Assembly (NCBI GenBank): GCA_036556425.1 | Contig: DATBJJ010000066.1 | Location: 57,203-121,202 of the forward strand | From: DATBJJ01 sp036556425 | GTDB taxonomy: Bacteria > Acidobacteriota > Vicinamibacteria > Vicinamibacterales > 2-12-FULL-66-21 | Length of the DNA stretch: 64,000 nt | Direction of reading: 5' to 3' | Part shown: positions 52,421 through 62,970 of the stretch, piece by piece | How positions within the stretch are numbered: the stretch's first letter is position 1 | Layout: each line of letters begins with the position of its first letter | Notes under the pieces: model-generated | What the model was told of the DNA's origin: nothing | The model's input: the letters and a program-made list of their open reading frames with translations, nothing else | Database searches by the model: none | Translations under genes and position numbers: made by a program

Positions 52421-52468
52421 CGCGGCTCGGGATCCCGGATCCCGAATCCCGGATCCCGAATCCCGGGT
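52421..52468. repeat. Family-B tandem repeat in a divergent promoter region
   Basis: Five to six copies of CGGATCCC / CGAATCCC between the M1 peptidase and ferredoxin genes, immediately upstream of the latter. Confidence 0.8.
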
Positions 52469-52481
52469 GTACACTCCCTTC

Positions 52482-52976
52482 ATGCCTACCTATGCCCTCC
52501 GCGTGAACGGACGAATCCACGAGGTCGAAGGTGAGCCGGGCGACAGTCTGCTCTCGGTCCTGCGATACGAGCTCGATCTCGTGGGGTCGAAATTCGGCTG
52601 CGGCGAAGGCTACTGCGGCGCGTGCACCGTCCTCCTCGACAATCAGATGGCGCGATCGTGCGTGACGCGATTGGGCGCGCTCGCCGGCAAGTCCATCACG
52701 ACGATCGAGGGGCTCGCGCAAGGCGAGCGGCTGCACCCCGTCCAGGAGGCCTTCGTCGAGGCGGAAGCCTTCCAATGCGGCTACTGCACGCCGGGCATGA
52801 TCATGGCGGCGGTCAGCCTGCTCCGAACGAATCCATCCCCGACGGAACAGGACATCGCGAAGGTCATGGACCGCAACGTCTGCCGATGCGGCACGTATCC
52901 GCGGATCGTGCGCGCCGTGAAGCTCGCGGCCGCACGCATGAAGACGAGCAGCAGCGCAGAGGCGGTGCGGCGATGA
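52482..52976 (+). CDS. 2Fe-2S subunit of a xanthine-oxidase family molybdenum hydroxylase
   Basis: 164 aa, ATG 52482 (MPTYALRVNGRIHEVEG). Plant-type ferredoxin domain (about 1-75) with cluster ligands FGCGEGYCGACTVLLDN...RSC, and the second helical [2Fe-2S] domain (about 80-155) with FQCGYCTPGM and DRNVCRCGTY. It carries electrons from the molybdenum subunit, with which it overlaps by ATGA. The pair resembles isoquinoline 1-oxidoreductase/aldehyde-oxidase type enzymes without a separate FAD subunit. Confidence 0.93.
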   Translation: MPTYALRVNGRIHEVEGEPGDSLLSVLRYELDLVGSKFGCGEGYCGACTVLLDNQMARSCVTRLGALAGKSITTIEGLAQGERLHPVQEAFVEAEAFQCGYCTPGMIMAAVSLLRTNPSPTEQDIAKVMDRNVCRCGTYPRIVRAVKLAAARMKTSSSAEAVRR

Positions 52977-55111
52977 CGACGCGCCCTGCGATCGATCGGA
53001 TGACGACCGACGAAATCGAGATCGAGCGATACGAGCTCTCGGCGCCGGCCAGCTATCGATTCGAGGTCGAGCGCCGCGACTTCATGCGGATCTTCGCCGT
53101 CGTCGGCGGGGGATTGCTCGTTGCCTCCGCGCGCGATGCCGTCGCGCAGCAGGAATCGGGCCGCGGCGGCCAGCAGAGCGTCTCGCGCGAGCTCGCCTCG
53201 TGGATTCACATCGACGAGAAGGGCCGCGTCACCGCGCATACCGGCAAGACGGAGATCGGTCAGAACATCAGGACGTCGTTGGCGCAGTCGGTTGCCGACG
53301 AGCTCCGGGTGCCGATGACCGGCGTGGTGCTGCTGATGGCGGACACGGATCTCGTGCCGTTCGATCAAGGCACGTTCGGATCGCAGTCGACACCGCGGAT
53401 GGCGCCGCAGCTCGCGCGTGCCGCTGCCACCGCGCGCGAGATGCTGATCGATCGCGCGGCCGCGATATGGAAGATCGATCGCGCGTCGCTCTCCTGCAAG
53501 GACGGACGGATCGCCGGCGGCGGCCGCTCGATCGGCTTCGGCGATTTGGTGAAGGACCAGAAGCTCGCCGGCATCGTCGCCGCGGACGCCCCGATTGCGC
53601 CGCCCGCGCAGTGGACGATTCGCGGCACCGCGCCGAAGAAGGTCAACGGTCGCGAGATCGTGACCGGGCGTCACCGATACACGCCCGATCTCACGAGGCC
53701 CGGCATGCTGCACGGCCGGGTGCTTCGATCCGACGGCTACACCGGAACGCTCGTGTCGCTGGACGACTCCGGAGTCCGCGCGATTCCCGGCGCGCGCCTG
53801 ATTCGGGACGGCGATTTCGCGGGCGTGGTTGCCCCGACCGAGCGGTCGGTGCGGCGTGCGGTCGCCGCCGTACGCGCGAATTGGCAAATTCCATCAGGGC
53901 TGCCGTCCTCGACAACCGTCTACGACCATTTGAAGAAGACGGCGACCATCGCGGGAGGCAGGGGCGGTGTCGCGCCGATCGGCGACGTCGCGGCCGCGCG
54001 CTCGTCCGCGGCGCGCCTGTTCGACGCGAGCTATCGCATTCCCTACATCGCGCACGTGCCGCTCGAACCGCGCAACGCGATCGCCGAATGGACCGACGGA
54101 AAGCTGACGGTGTGGACCGGCACGCAGCGGCCGTTCGGCGTGCGATCGGAGCTGGCCTCCGCATTTCACGTTCCCGAGGAACGTGTTCGCGTGATCGTGC
54201 CGGACACGGGGTCGGCATACGGCGGCAAGCACAGTGGCGAATTCGCCGTCGAAGCCGCGCGCCTCGCGAAGGAAGCCGGGAAGCCCGTGAAGCTCGTGTG
54301 GACGCGGAAAGAGGAATTCGCGTACGGGTATTTCCGTCCGGCCGGCGTCATCGACGTCAAGGCGGCCGTCGACGCGTCCGGCAAGTTGACCGCGTGGGAA
54401 TTCGACAACTGGAATTCGGGCGCGTCGGCGATCCGCACGCCGTACGAGGTACCGAATCAACGCATCCAGTTCCATTCGTCCGACTCGCCGCTGCGGCAGG
54501 GTTCGTATCGCGGCCTCGCGGCGACCGCGAACCACTACGTGCGCGAGATGCACATGGACGCGATCGCGCGGGCGCTCAACGTCGACTCGGTGGAGTATCG
54601 GCTCAGGCACTTGAAGGACGAGCGCATGCGCGCGGTGCTCACGTCGGTGGCGGAGAAGTCCGGATGGCCGAAGCCGCGCGCGGCCGGCCGCGCGCTCGGC
54701 CTCGCGTGCGGGACGGAGAAGGGGAGCTACATCGCGACGGCCGCCGAAGTGAGCCGCTCGGGCGCGGGCTTCACCGTCGAGCGCCTCGTCGTCGCGTTCG
54801 AGTGCGGCGCGATCGTGAACCCCGACGGGCTGCACAATCAGGTCGAAGGATCCGTCATTCAAGGGCTGGGCGGCGCGCTCTTCGAGGCCGTCGATTTCGC
54901 GAACGGCGCGATCGTCAACGGCAGCATGGAGCAGTATCGCGTGCCGCGCTTCAAGGACATCCCGGTGATCGAAATCGTTTTGCTCGATCGAAAGGATCTT
55001 GCGTCGGCGGGAGCCGGAGAAACACCGATCGTGTGCGTCGCTCCCGCGATAGGGTCTGCGGTGCGCGCCTTTGGAGCCGTCGCGACAGAACTGCCGGTAC
55101 GGTTAACCTAA
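52973..55111 (+). CDS. Molybdenum cofactor-binding subunit (isoquinoline 1-oxidoreductase beta-like)
   Basis: 712 aa. It starts at ATG 52973 overlapping the upstream stop. A Tat signal is displaced from the N-terminus: residues about 30-60 read VERRDFMRIFAVVGGGLLVASARDAVAQ. The rest is a two-domain molybdopterin fold: WTIRGTAPKKVNGREIVTGRHRYTPDL, HVPLEPRNAIAEW, TGTQRPFGVRSELA, GSAYGGKHSGEFAVEAARLA, SYRGLAATANHYVREMHMD (cofactor contact) and the GAGETPIV active-site loop with Glu. Export through Tat with its FeS partner implies a periplasmic hydroxylase of N-heterocycles or aldehydes handing electrons to a cytochrome. Its stop overlaps the convergent cyclophilin by 9 bp. Confidence 0.92.
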   Translation: MTTRPAIDRMTTDEIEIERYELSAPASYRFEVERRDFMRIFAVVGGGLLVASARDAVAQQESGRGGQQSVSRELASWIHIDEKGRVTAHTGKTEIGQNIRTSLAQSVADELRVPMTGVVLLMADTDLVPFDQGTFGSQSTPRMAPQLARAAATAREMLIDRAAAIWKIDRASLSCKDGRIAGGGRSIGFGDLVKDQKLAGIVAADAPIAPPAQWTIRGTAPKKVNGREIVTGRHRYTPDLTRPGMLHGRVLRSDGYTGTLVSLDDSGVRAIPGARLIRDGDFAGVVAPTERSVRRAVAAVRANWQIPSGLPSSTTVYDHLKKTATIAGGRGGVAPIGDVAAARSSAARLFDASYRIPYIAHVPLEPRNAIAEWTDGKLTVWTGTQRPFGVRSELASAFHVPEERVRVIVPDTGSAYGGKHSGEFAVEAARLAKEAGKPVKLVWTRKEEFAYGYFRPAGVIDVKAAVDASGKLTAWEFDNWNSGASAIRTPYEVPNQRIQFHSSDSPLRQGSYRGLAATANHYVREMHMDAIARALNVDSVEYRLRHLKDERMRAVLTSVAEKSGWPKPRAAGRALGLACGTEKGSYIATAAEVSRSGAGFTVERLVVAFECGAIVNPDGLHNQVEGSVIQGLGGALFEAVDFANGAIVNGSMEQYRVPRFKDIPVIEIVLLDRKDLASAGAGETPIVCVAPAIGSAVRAFGAVATELPVRLT

Positions 55112-55699
55112 CCTCCGGATTCTCGTGATCGCGATCGGCGGGTCCAGCGCCTGTTCCTTCACCGGCTGCTGTTGAATCTTCCGCACGACATCCAGGCCCG
55201 CGATCACGCGGCCGAACGCCGCCGTCCCCTGCCCATCGTCGAACCGCATACCGCCGTGATTGAGCGACGGCTGATCGTTGAGATGAATGACGAACCCGGA
55301 TCGCGCGGAATCGGGATCCTGCCCGCGCGGCATCGAGACGGTTCCGACGACGTGCGAGAGGCCGGTCTTGGTCGTGCGCTCGAGCGGGATCGCGGGGAAG
55401 CGCTCGGCCGCGCGCGCGGGATTGATGTCCGCCTGAATGATCTCCAGCAGCGGACGATTCGGGAGATTCGGCTTGTAGTTGTCCGCGCGCGTCGCGCGAT
55501 GGACTCGTCCGCCATCGTAGAAGCCGCCGTCGACGTACTTCAAGAAGTTCGCGGCCGTGACCGGCGCGTTTTTCGTGTCGATCGCGAGATCGATGTTGCC
55601 GAACGCGGTCTCGACGCGAACCAGCACCTCACCTGGATTCAGGGAAGGAGCAGTTTGACCGAGCGCGGCGACGACCGCGAGCGCGAGCAGAATGCGCAT
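55103..55699 (-). CDS. Exported peptidyl-prolyl isomerase, cyclophilin type
   Basis: 198 aa with a short signal (ILLALAVVAALGQ). Cyclophilin fold VRVETAFGNIDLAIDTKNAPVTAANFLKYVDGGFYDGGRVHRA, then VSMPRGQDPDSARSGFVIHLNDQPSL and AAFGRVIAGLDVVRKIQQQPV. The catalytic FHRVI is VHRAT, a common bacterial variant. A second cyclophilin is encoded at 30916-31572. It converges with the molybdenum subunit gene (9-bp overlap) and follows the ADOP gene by 10 bp on the same strand. Confidence 0.93.
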   Translation of the reverse strand: MRILLALAVVAALGQTAPSLNPGEVLVRVETAFGNIDLAIDTKNAPVTAANFLKYVDGGFYDGGRVHRATRADNYKPNLPNRPLLEIIQADINPARAAERFPAIPLERTTKTGLSHVVGTVSMPRGQDPDSARSGFVIHLNDQPSLNHGGMRFDDGQGTAAFGRVIAGLDVVRKIQQQPVKEQALDPPIAITRIRRLG

Positions 55700-55709
55700 G
55701 CGCCATATC

Positions 55710-58109
<2,400 letters not shown>

Positions 58110-58223
58110 GCGGACGGCGGGAGCACATCGCGTACCCGCGAAAACCCCACGAAAAAGGGCCCGTTCACGAGAATGTCGAGAGGCGGGCGTTCGACTCCGG
58201 GATCGGCTGTGCGAAAGCGGACG

Positions 58224-59003
58224 CTATTTCTCGACCAGAATCTTGCCGCGCAGGAGGGAATCGAGCGTGGTGTTCAACTCCGCGGCGTTCGCGGCCGAGA
58301 GCACGACGCCGCCCGCATCGCGCACGCCGCTGAAGCGGTTCGCCTCGACGTCGAACGCGATGAAGTAGATGGCGGGCCGCTCGGCGTCGGGCCGCTTGCC
58401 GATGCCGACGGCCACGCGGTCGGGTTCGATGCCGTCGGTGTTCTCGCCGTCGGTGACGACGAGCAGATGGCGGCGGGTCAGCCCCGTGTCGTCCAGCGCG
58501 CGCTTCGCCGTGATCATCGCGCGGCCGATCGGCGTGCCGCCGTCAGCGGAGAGCCTCGCGATTGCCGCGGCCGCCTTCTCGCGATCGGGCGTGCCCATCG
58601 GGACCACGACGCGGCAATCGTCTTCGCCGCGCCTGCGGCTGAACTCGTAGATCGCGAGCCGGACCGGTTCGTCCGCGTGATCGCGCGCGTAGCTCGCGAA
58701 CTGATCGACGAGGTCGAGCGCGGCGCGGCGCGCGATCTCGATCTTCCGTTCCCTGCGCCCGTCCTGCCCGGCGATCTTCTCGTCCATGCTGCCGGAGACG
58801 TCGATCGCGATCGCCGCCGCGAGTCCTTCCTTCGCTTCCACGGCCGTCGCCGGCTTGAGCTCCTCGTCGAGCTGCCGCGTCGCGCGTGTCTCTCGCGACG
58901 ACTCGCGCGGCGTCGACCGGCTTCCGCCGCCGCGCTCGTAGATCTTCACCGCGACGATGAGCACGATCAGCACGACGAGCAGCCGCAGATTCTGTCTGCT
59001 CAC
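58224..59003 (-). CDS. Membrane-anchored von Willebrand factor A (VWA) domain protein
   Basis: 259 aa from GTG 59003, overlapping the upstream stop as GTGA; the longer frame is antisense to the FAD oxidase. One N-terminal membrane helix (about 7-20, RLLVVLIVLIVAVKIY), then a VWA fold with a complete MIDAS: DVSGSMD (about 68-74), GGTPIGRA and VTDGENTDG. It is last in a five-gene cluster. VWA proteins often pair with AAA ATPases to assemble or remodel cofactors and membrane complexes, and an AAA gene lies at the other end of this cluster. Confidence 0.9.
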   Translation of the reverse strand: MSRQNLRLLVVLIVLIVAVKIYERGGGSRSTPRESSRETRATRQLDEELKPATAVEAKEGLAAAIAIDVSGSMDEKIAGQDGRRERKIEIARRAALDLVDQFASYARDHADEPVRLAIYEFSRRRGEDDCRVVVPMGTPDREKAAAAIARLSADGGTPIGRAMITAKRALDDTGLTRRHLLVVTDGENTDGIEPDRVAVGIGKRPDAERPAIYFIAFDVEANRFSGVRDAGGVVLSAANAAELNTTLDSLLRGKILVEK

Positions 59004-60472
59004 GCGGCGAACTCCTTGACGACACCGTCGCGCGACGCGATGCGCCTCGCCGCGGCCGCGCCGGAGTTGAGCGCGCCTTCCATGTAGCCCATGAACGCGT
59101 AGCTGCAGTACTCCCCGGCGAACTGAAGCCGCCCGAGGCCTTGACGGAACGTCGGACCTTGCGCCGTCACCTGGCCGGGAGCGGGGAAGGAGTACGACGC
59201 CTTCACCCACGGGTCCGACGGCCAATCCATGAATCGCGCGCGCACGAAGCTCGGACGAATGCCCTTGTAGACCTTCTGCAGCTCCGCGAGGTACTTCGCG
59301 TTGCGCTCCGTCGGGCTCCACTCGCGGCAGGTGTCGGCGGCGGTGCCGCCGGAGAACGCGACCAGCGCTTCGCCCGCGCCGCGCTGGCCATCGGTTCCAT
59401 GCCACGTCGACGACACCGGGCCATCAGTCAACATCTCGGGCCCGAGCTCCGCGCGGCGCCAGAACGGTCCGCCGAGAGCCATCAGGAACTTCACGTTGGT
59501 GCCCATCTGCGGGGCGAGTCCCACCGGCAGCGCCGGATCGAACGCGATGCGGTTCCACGTCGGCGGTGGAGCCGAGAGGATCACGTGATCGCCCTCGAGC
59601 ACCTTTCCGTTGCCGAGCGTGACGCGGACGCTGCTGTCGGTGACCGCGACGGCTTTGACGACCGTTCGCGTCAGCACTTTCGTCGGGCCGATCGCCGCCG
59701 CGAGCTTCTGCGCGAGCTGCTGGTTGCCGCCCTGGCATCGATACACTTCCGACTCGCTCCAGTACTTCTCGAGGCCGCCGCCTTTGACCATCGCGAGATT
59801 GCCGAGATAGCTCTGCCACTCGGTGACCATGCCGTTGTCGGCCATCATCATCGTGTGCAGCGCCGTCTTGCAGAGCGGGGAGGCGCTCAGCCCGTTGATC
59901 CATGACGCGAGCGTGCGCTTGTCGAGCGCCTGCGCGTTGGGCGCGGTCCACGGCTGATCGGCGTCGATCTTCGCGGCGTCGACGACGATCGTGTTGAACA
60001 CCTTCTCCATTTCCTCCCACAACGCATCGGACTCGTCCGACGAGAGGCGCTTGCCGCCGAGCACGATCGGCGCTTCGAGATCCTCCTCGGTGACGTCGAT
60101 GAACTTCAGCCCGAACTGCTTCGCGTAGCCGACCCACGCGGGGTGATTCGATCCGATCAGCTCGCCGCCGCCTTCGACGTTCTTGCCCGGCACGAGATCC
60201 GAGAAGCTGATCACGCGCCCGCCGACGCGGTTGCGCGCTTCCACGACGTTGACGTCGTACCCCGCGCGCGACAGCTCGTACGCCGCGGCCAATCCGCTGA
60301 ATCCACCCCCGATGACGATCGCTCGGCCTGCCGCCGCCCTCGGCGCCGCGACGAATCGATCGCTGATCAGGAGCGCCGCCGCCGCCGACAGCGATCGCTC
60401 GAGCATTTCGCGCCGCGTGATTCCGCTCGGCTTGCCGTGTTTGCGCAGCAGGTGCGTGTACAGGCTAGGCAT
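59000..60472 (-). CDS. Tat-exported flavin amine oxidase family protein
   Basis: 490 aa. N-terminal twin-arginine segment GITRREMLERSLSAAAALLI, then an FAD-binding Rossmann fold IVIGGGFSGLAAAYELSRAGYDVNVVEARNRVGGRVI, amine-oxidase core motifs (TWNRIAFDPALP, WHGTDGQRGAGEALVAFSGG) and the C-terminal FAD segment LGRLQFAGEYCSYAFMGYMEGALNSGAAAARRI. It oxidises an amine or related compound outside the cytoplasm. It sits 12 bp after the solute-binding/OmpA gene and overlaps the VWA gene, so it is expressed with the membrane-stress module. Its substrate is not obvious. Confidence 0.9.
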   Translation of the reverse strand: MPSLYTHLLRKHGKPSGITRREMLERSLSAAAALLISDRFVAAPRAAAGRAIVIGGGFSGLAAAYELSRAGYDVNVVEARNRVGGRVISFSDLVPGKNVEGGGELIGSNHPAWVGYAKQFGLKFIDVTEEDLEAPIVLGGKRLSSDESDALWEEMEKVFNTIVVDAAKIDADQPWTAPNAQALDKRTLASWINGLSASPLCKTALHTMMMADNGMVTEWQSYLGNLAMVKGGGLEKYWSESEVYRCQGGNQQLAQKLAAAIGPTKVLTRTVVKAVAVTDSSVRVTLGNGKVLEGDHVILSAPPPTWNRIAFDPALPVGLAPQMGTNVKFLMALGGPFWRRAELGPEMLTDGPVSSTWHGTDGQRGAGEALVAFSGGTAADTCREWSPTERNAKYLAELQKVYKGIRPSFVRARFMDWPSDPWVKASYSFPAPGQVTAQGPTFRQGLGRLQFAGEYCSYAFMGYMEGALNSGAAAARRIASRDGVVKEFAA

Positions 60473-60484
60473 CGGTGTGTGACC

Positions 60485-62143
60485 TCATTCGATCGTGAAC
60501 CACTGGACCTCGACTCGGCGATTGAGATCCGAGTTCGGGCCCGCCGGCTCTTCCCATCCGCGTCCGACGATGTCGATGCGGCCCGCGTCGATCTGATAAC
60601 GATCGACGAGCAGCCGCCTGATCTCGCCGGCGCGCCGCTTGCTCAGATCCATGGCGCTCAGGGCCGCCGATCTCACGAGCACGTCTCCGCCCTTCTTGCG
60701 GAACTCCTCGATCCTGGCGTTGTCCACGTGGCCGCGCAGCAGAAGCCGCGATCCAGGACTGATCTGCACGAGCCGCTTGATCGAATCGAGATTCTTGATG
60801 TTGTCCTGGTTCTGCAGATCGAGCTTGTCCGAATTCGGCTCGAACAGGAATCGGATGTCCTTGCTCAACAGCGGATCCGCTTCGAGCGCCGTCGAGCCTC
60901 CCGCCTTGATCGGCGCGATCGCGACCTTCTGCTCCTTGAAGACTCCCGCCTTGTCGATCGCGTGCAGCGCCGCGAGGTTCGTGAACTTCGTCGCGTCCGG
61001 CGGGTCCCTGATCAGATCGCTGCCATACGCGAGAACCGCCGATTGATAGATCCCCTCGAAGCTCCCGGCCGCATCGATCGCGCCGGAGAAGAACGCCAGA
61101 TTCTCGGGCAGGTTGGCGAGGTGCACGTTCGCCAGCTCGCTCTTCGCGTCGTCGCGGCTCCACTTGAACGCGCTCGCCACGACGCCGAGGTATTGATCGG
61201 GCCGATCGCGCACCATGCGATTACCCTCGAGCAGGCCCTGCACGATCCCGTCGACGATCTTCGGGTTCTCCTGCGCGAAGCCGCGGTGCACAATCAGCAC
61301 GTCCGCGATGATGAGCAGGTTGCGGTTGGAGACGAGCACGTGCGCCTGGCCGCCGCTGCCGTCCACCACCTCGGAGACCTTGGGTTCCCAGGTGACGGCG
61401 CCCGCGAGGCGGTTCTTGCCCGACTTCAATTCCTTGAGGAACAAGTCGCCGGCGCCGAATCCCTCTTCGGTGTAGACGAGGTTCAAGCGATCCGGATGCG
61501 GCGCGGCGTCGAGGCTGGCGAGCATGTTGATCGGAAGGCCCGCTTCCTGCGCCAGGTACCGCACGAAGAAATCGACTTCGGTGAACTGCGCCGTCGCGAT
61601 GATCTTGCCTTTGAGCTGGTTGATGCGCTTGATGTCGCTCTTGACGACGATCGCGTCGGCGCCGCGCGAGAAGCCAATCTGCGCGGGCACGACCGCGTGA
61701 AGCTGCTTGCCGTACGCCGCGAGCACGTCGACCGTGGTCGCGGAGGCCGCCATCTTGCCTTCGTTGAACTCCGACCACGCCTCGTCTTCCTTGACGGTCA
61801 AGCGCACCTTGAAACCGTGATTCTTGAAGAAGTACGAGTTCTCGGTCGGCTCGAGGCCGCCGTTGGCGGCGATGAGTCCCGCGTAGCCCGCGTACTCGCT
61901 GATCTCGATCGGGATGATGTTGTCCTTGATCTGCACCGGCGCGGGCGGCGAGAGGCGCGGCACCTCCGCCTTGATCTCGGTGACGTCCGCGGACGGCGCG
62001 TTCTCGGCGGACGGCGTCGACGCCGGGCTCGGGCCTCCCGATCGTCCCCGTTGAATCATGTAGACGCCGAGGCCGACGAGCCCGATGACGAGCAGGCTCG
62101 AGATCAGCTTGCCGAGGATCGTGAACCGAGGTTGGTCGTTCAT
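60485..62143 (-). CDS. Membrane-anchored PhnD/SsuA-type solute-binding domain fused to OmpA domain
   Basis: 552 aa. One N-terminal membrane helix (about 10-28, GKLISSLLVIGLVGLGVYMI), a Ser/Pro linker, then a type 2 periplasmic-binding domain (about 70-350; YAGYAGLIAANGGLEP, TTVDVLAAYGKQ, GKIIATAQFTEVDFFVRYLAQ), and a C-terminal OmpA/MotB-like peptidoglycan-binding domain (about 430-552; RFLFEPNSDKLD, LLLRGHVDNAR, LSKRRAGEIRRLLVDRYQID, GPNSDLNRRVEVQWF). It may sense a small anion or peptide and grip the cell wall. ATGA overlap with the PspA gene. The combination is typical of this cluster type but its ligand is unknown. Confidence 0.88.
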   Translation of the reverse strand: MNDQPRFTILGKLISSLLVIGLVGLGVYMIQRGRSGGPSPASTPSAENAPSADVTEIKAEVPRLSPPAPVQIKDNIIPIEISEYAGYAGLIAANGGLEPTENSYFFKNHGFKVRLTVKEDEAWSEFNEGKMAASATTVDVLAAYGKQLHAVVPAQIGFSRGADAIVVKSDIKRINQLKGKIIATAQFTEVDFFVRYLAQEAGLPINMLASLDAAPHPDRLNLVYTEEGFGAGDLFLKELKSGKNRLAGAVTWEPKVSEVVDGSGGQAHVLVSNRNLLIIADVLIVHRGFAQENPKIVDGIVQGLLEGNRMVRDRPDQYLGVVASAFKWSRDDAKSELANVHLANLPENLAFFSGAIDAAGSFEGIYQSAVLAYGSDLIRDPPDATKFTNLAALHAIDKAGVFKEQKVAIAPIKAGGSTALEADPLLSKDIRFLFEPNSDKLDLQNQDNIKNLDSIKRLVQISPGSRLLLRGHVDNARIEEFRKKGGDVLVRSAALSAMDLSKRRAGEIRRLLVDRYQIDAGRIDIVGRGWEEPAGPNSDLNRRVEVQWFTIE

Positions 62144-62877
62144 CGCTCTGGTCCAATCTCCTTCACGGTGGCCGGCGGTTGTTGTTCGGCCGCCGGCGTG
62201 GCCTGGATGCCCTGGCTCGCGAGGAATTCAGCGAGCGCCACCTGCTCGAGCGCCTTGCGCTCGTTTTCCTTCTCGGTGACGGCTTCCATGTCGACCATGT
62301 CTTTCGCGAGGCGCGCCTTGCCGGCGGAGACCTCGTAGCGCTTCTGCAGCACTTCCTCCACGGTCTTCATCGTGTCGCCGAGATCGCCGACCTTGAACGC
62401 GACGCTCGAGAGCGCGGACGCCGCTTCCGCCTGCGCTTCCTTGACCTTCACCTGCGACAACTGCTTCTCGAGGCGGCGCACCTTGTCCTCGAACTCGCGC
62501 TGCGCGACCTTCGCCTGGCGCAGGTTGGCCTGATACGCTTCGTCGCTCTCCTGCAGCTCGTGCGAATCGGTCGAGAGATCCGCCTTGAGCTCCTGCAGCT
62601 CGCGCGCGAGCGATCCGGCGAGCTCCATGTTGCCCGCGCGGTGGTTCGCGAGGATGCGGCGCTCGAGATCCGTCGCCTTCGCTGCCTTCATGTTGACCTG
62701 GACTTTGAGGCGTTCCGCGACGCCCGCCATTTTCGCGAGCGCGAGGTTGTACTGCGTCATCTTCGTGCGGAATTCCTGACGCGCCGCCTCCATCAACGCT
62801 TCGGGATTGGATTCCTCGAGCCCGCTGATGAACAACCCGAAAAAGCCGCGCAGCAGCCGTCCGATGCGACCAAACAT
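62140..62877 (-). CDS. PspA/IM30 family membrane-remodelling protein
   Basis: 245 aa from ATG 62877 with Shine-Dalgarno AGGAGG (8 nt). It starts with an amphipathic segment MFGRIGRLLRGFFGLFISGLE followed by a long coiled coil (about 35-200, ARQEFRTKMTQYNLALAKMAG...LARELQELKADLSTDSHELQESDE). PspA/Vipp1 proteins are ESCRT-III relatives that coat and repair the inner membrane under stress. It overlaps the solute-binding/OmpA gene; a hairpin and about 90 bp separate it from the AAA ATPase gene upstream. Confidence 0.93.
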   Translation of the reverse strand: MFGRIGRLLRGFFGLFISGLEESNPEALMEAARQEFRTKMTQYNLALAKMAGVAERLKVQVNMKAAKATDLERRILANHRAGNMELAGSLARELQELKADLSTDSHELQESDEAYQANLRQAKVAQREFEDKVRRLEKQLSQVKVKEAQAEAASALSSVAFKVGDLGDTMKTVEEVLQKRYEVSAGKARLAKDMVDMEAVTEKENERKALEQVALAEFLASQGIQATPAAEQQPPATVKEIGPER

Positions 62878-62917
62878 TCGTGCGCCTCCTGGTGAACGGG
62901 GCCTATTGTAAGCCGCA

Positions 62918-62961
62918 CGGCTCAGGGCAGGGCTCTTCACTGAGCCGTGAGCCCTGAGCCG
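62918..62961. terminator. Inverted repeat of family F (GAGCC units) between the AAA and PspA genes
   Basis: Arms 62918-62928 and 62951-62961 (CGGCTCAGGGC / GCCCTGAGCCG) are exact reverse complements. The tract continues with further GAGCC units to the AAA gene's stop at 62971. It may weaken read-through from the AAA gene into pspA. Confidence 0.5.
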
Positions 62962-62970
62962 CGAGCCGCT

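Noticed and set aside
52401..52775. N-terminal extension of the M1 peptidase
   Set aside because: It is antisense to the ferredoxin subunit gene; the signal peptide starts at 52400.
59004..59405. N-terminal extension of the VWA protein
   Set aside because: It is an out-of-frame reading of the FAD oxidase gene; GTG 59003 overlaps the upstream stop and is followed by a membrane helix.
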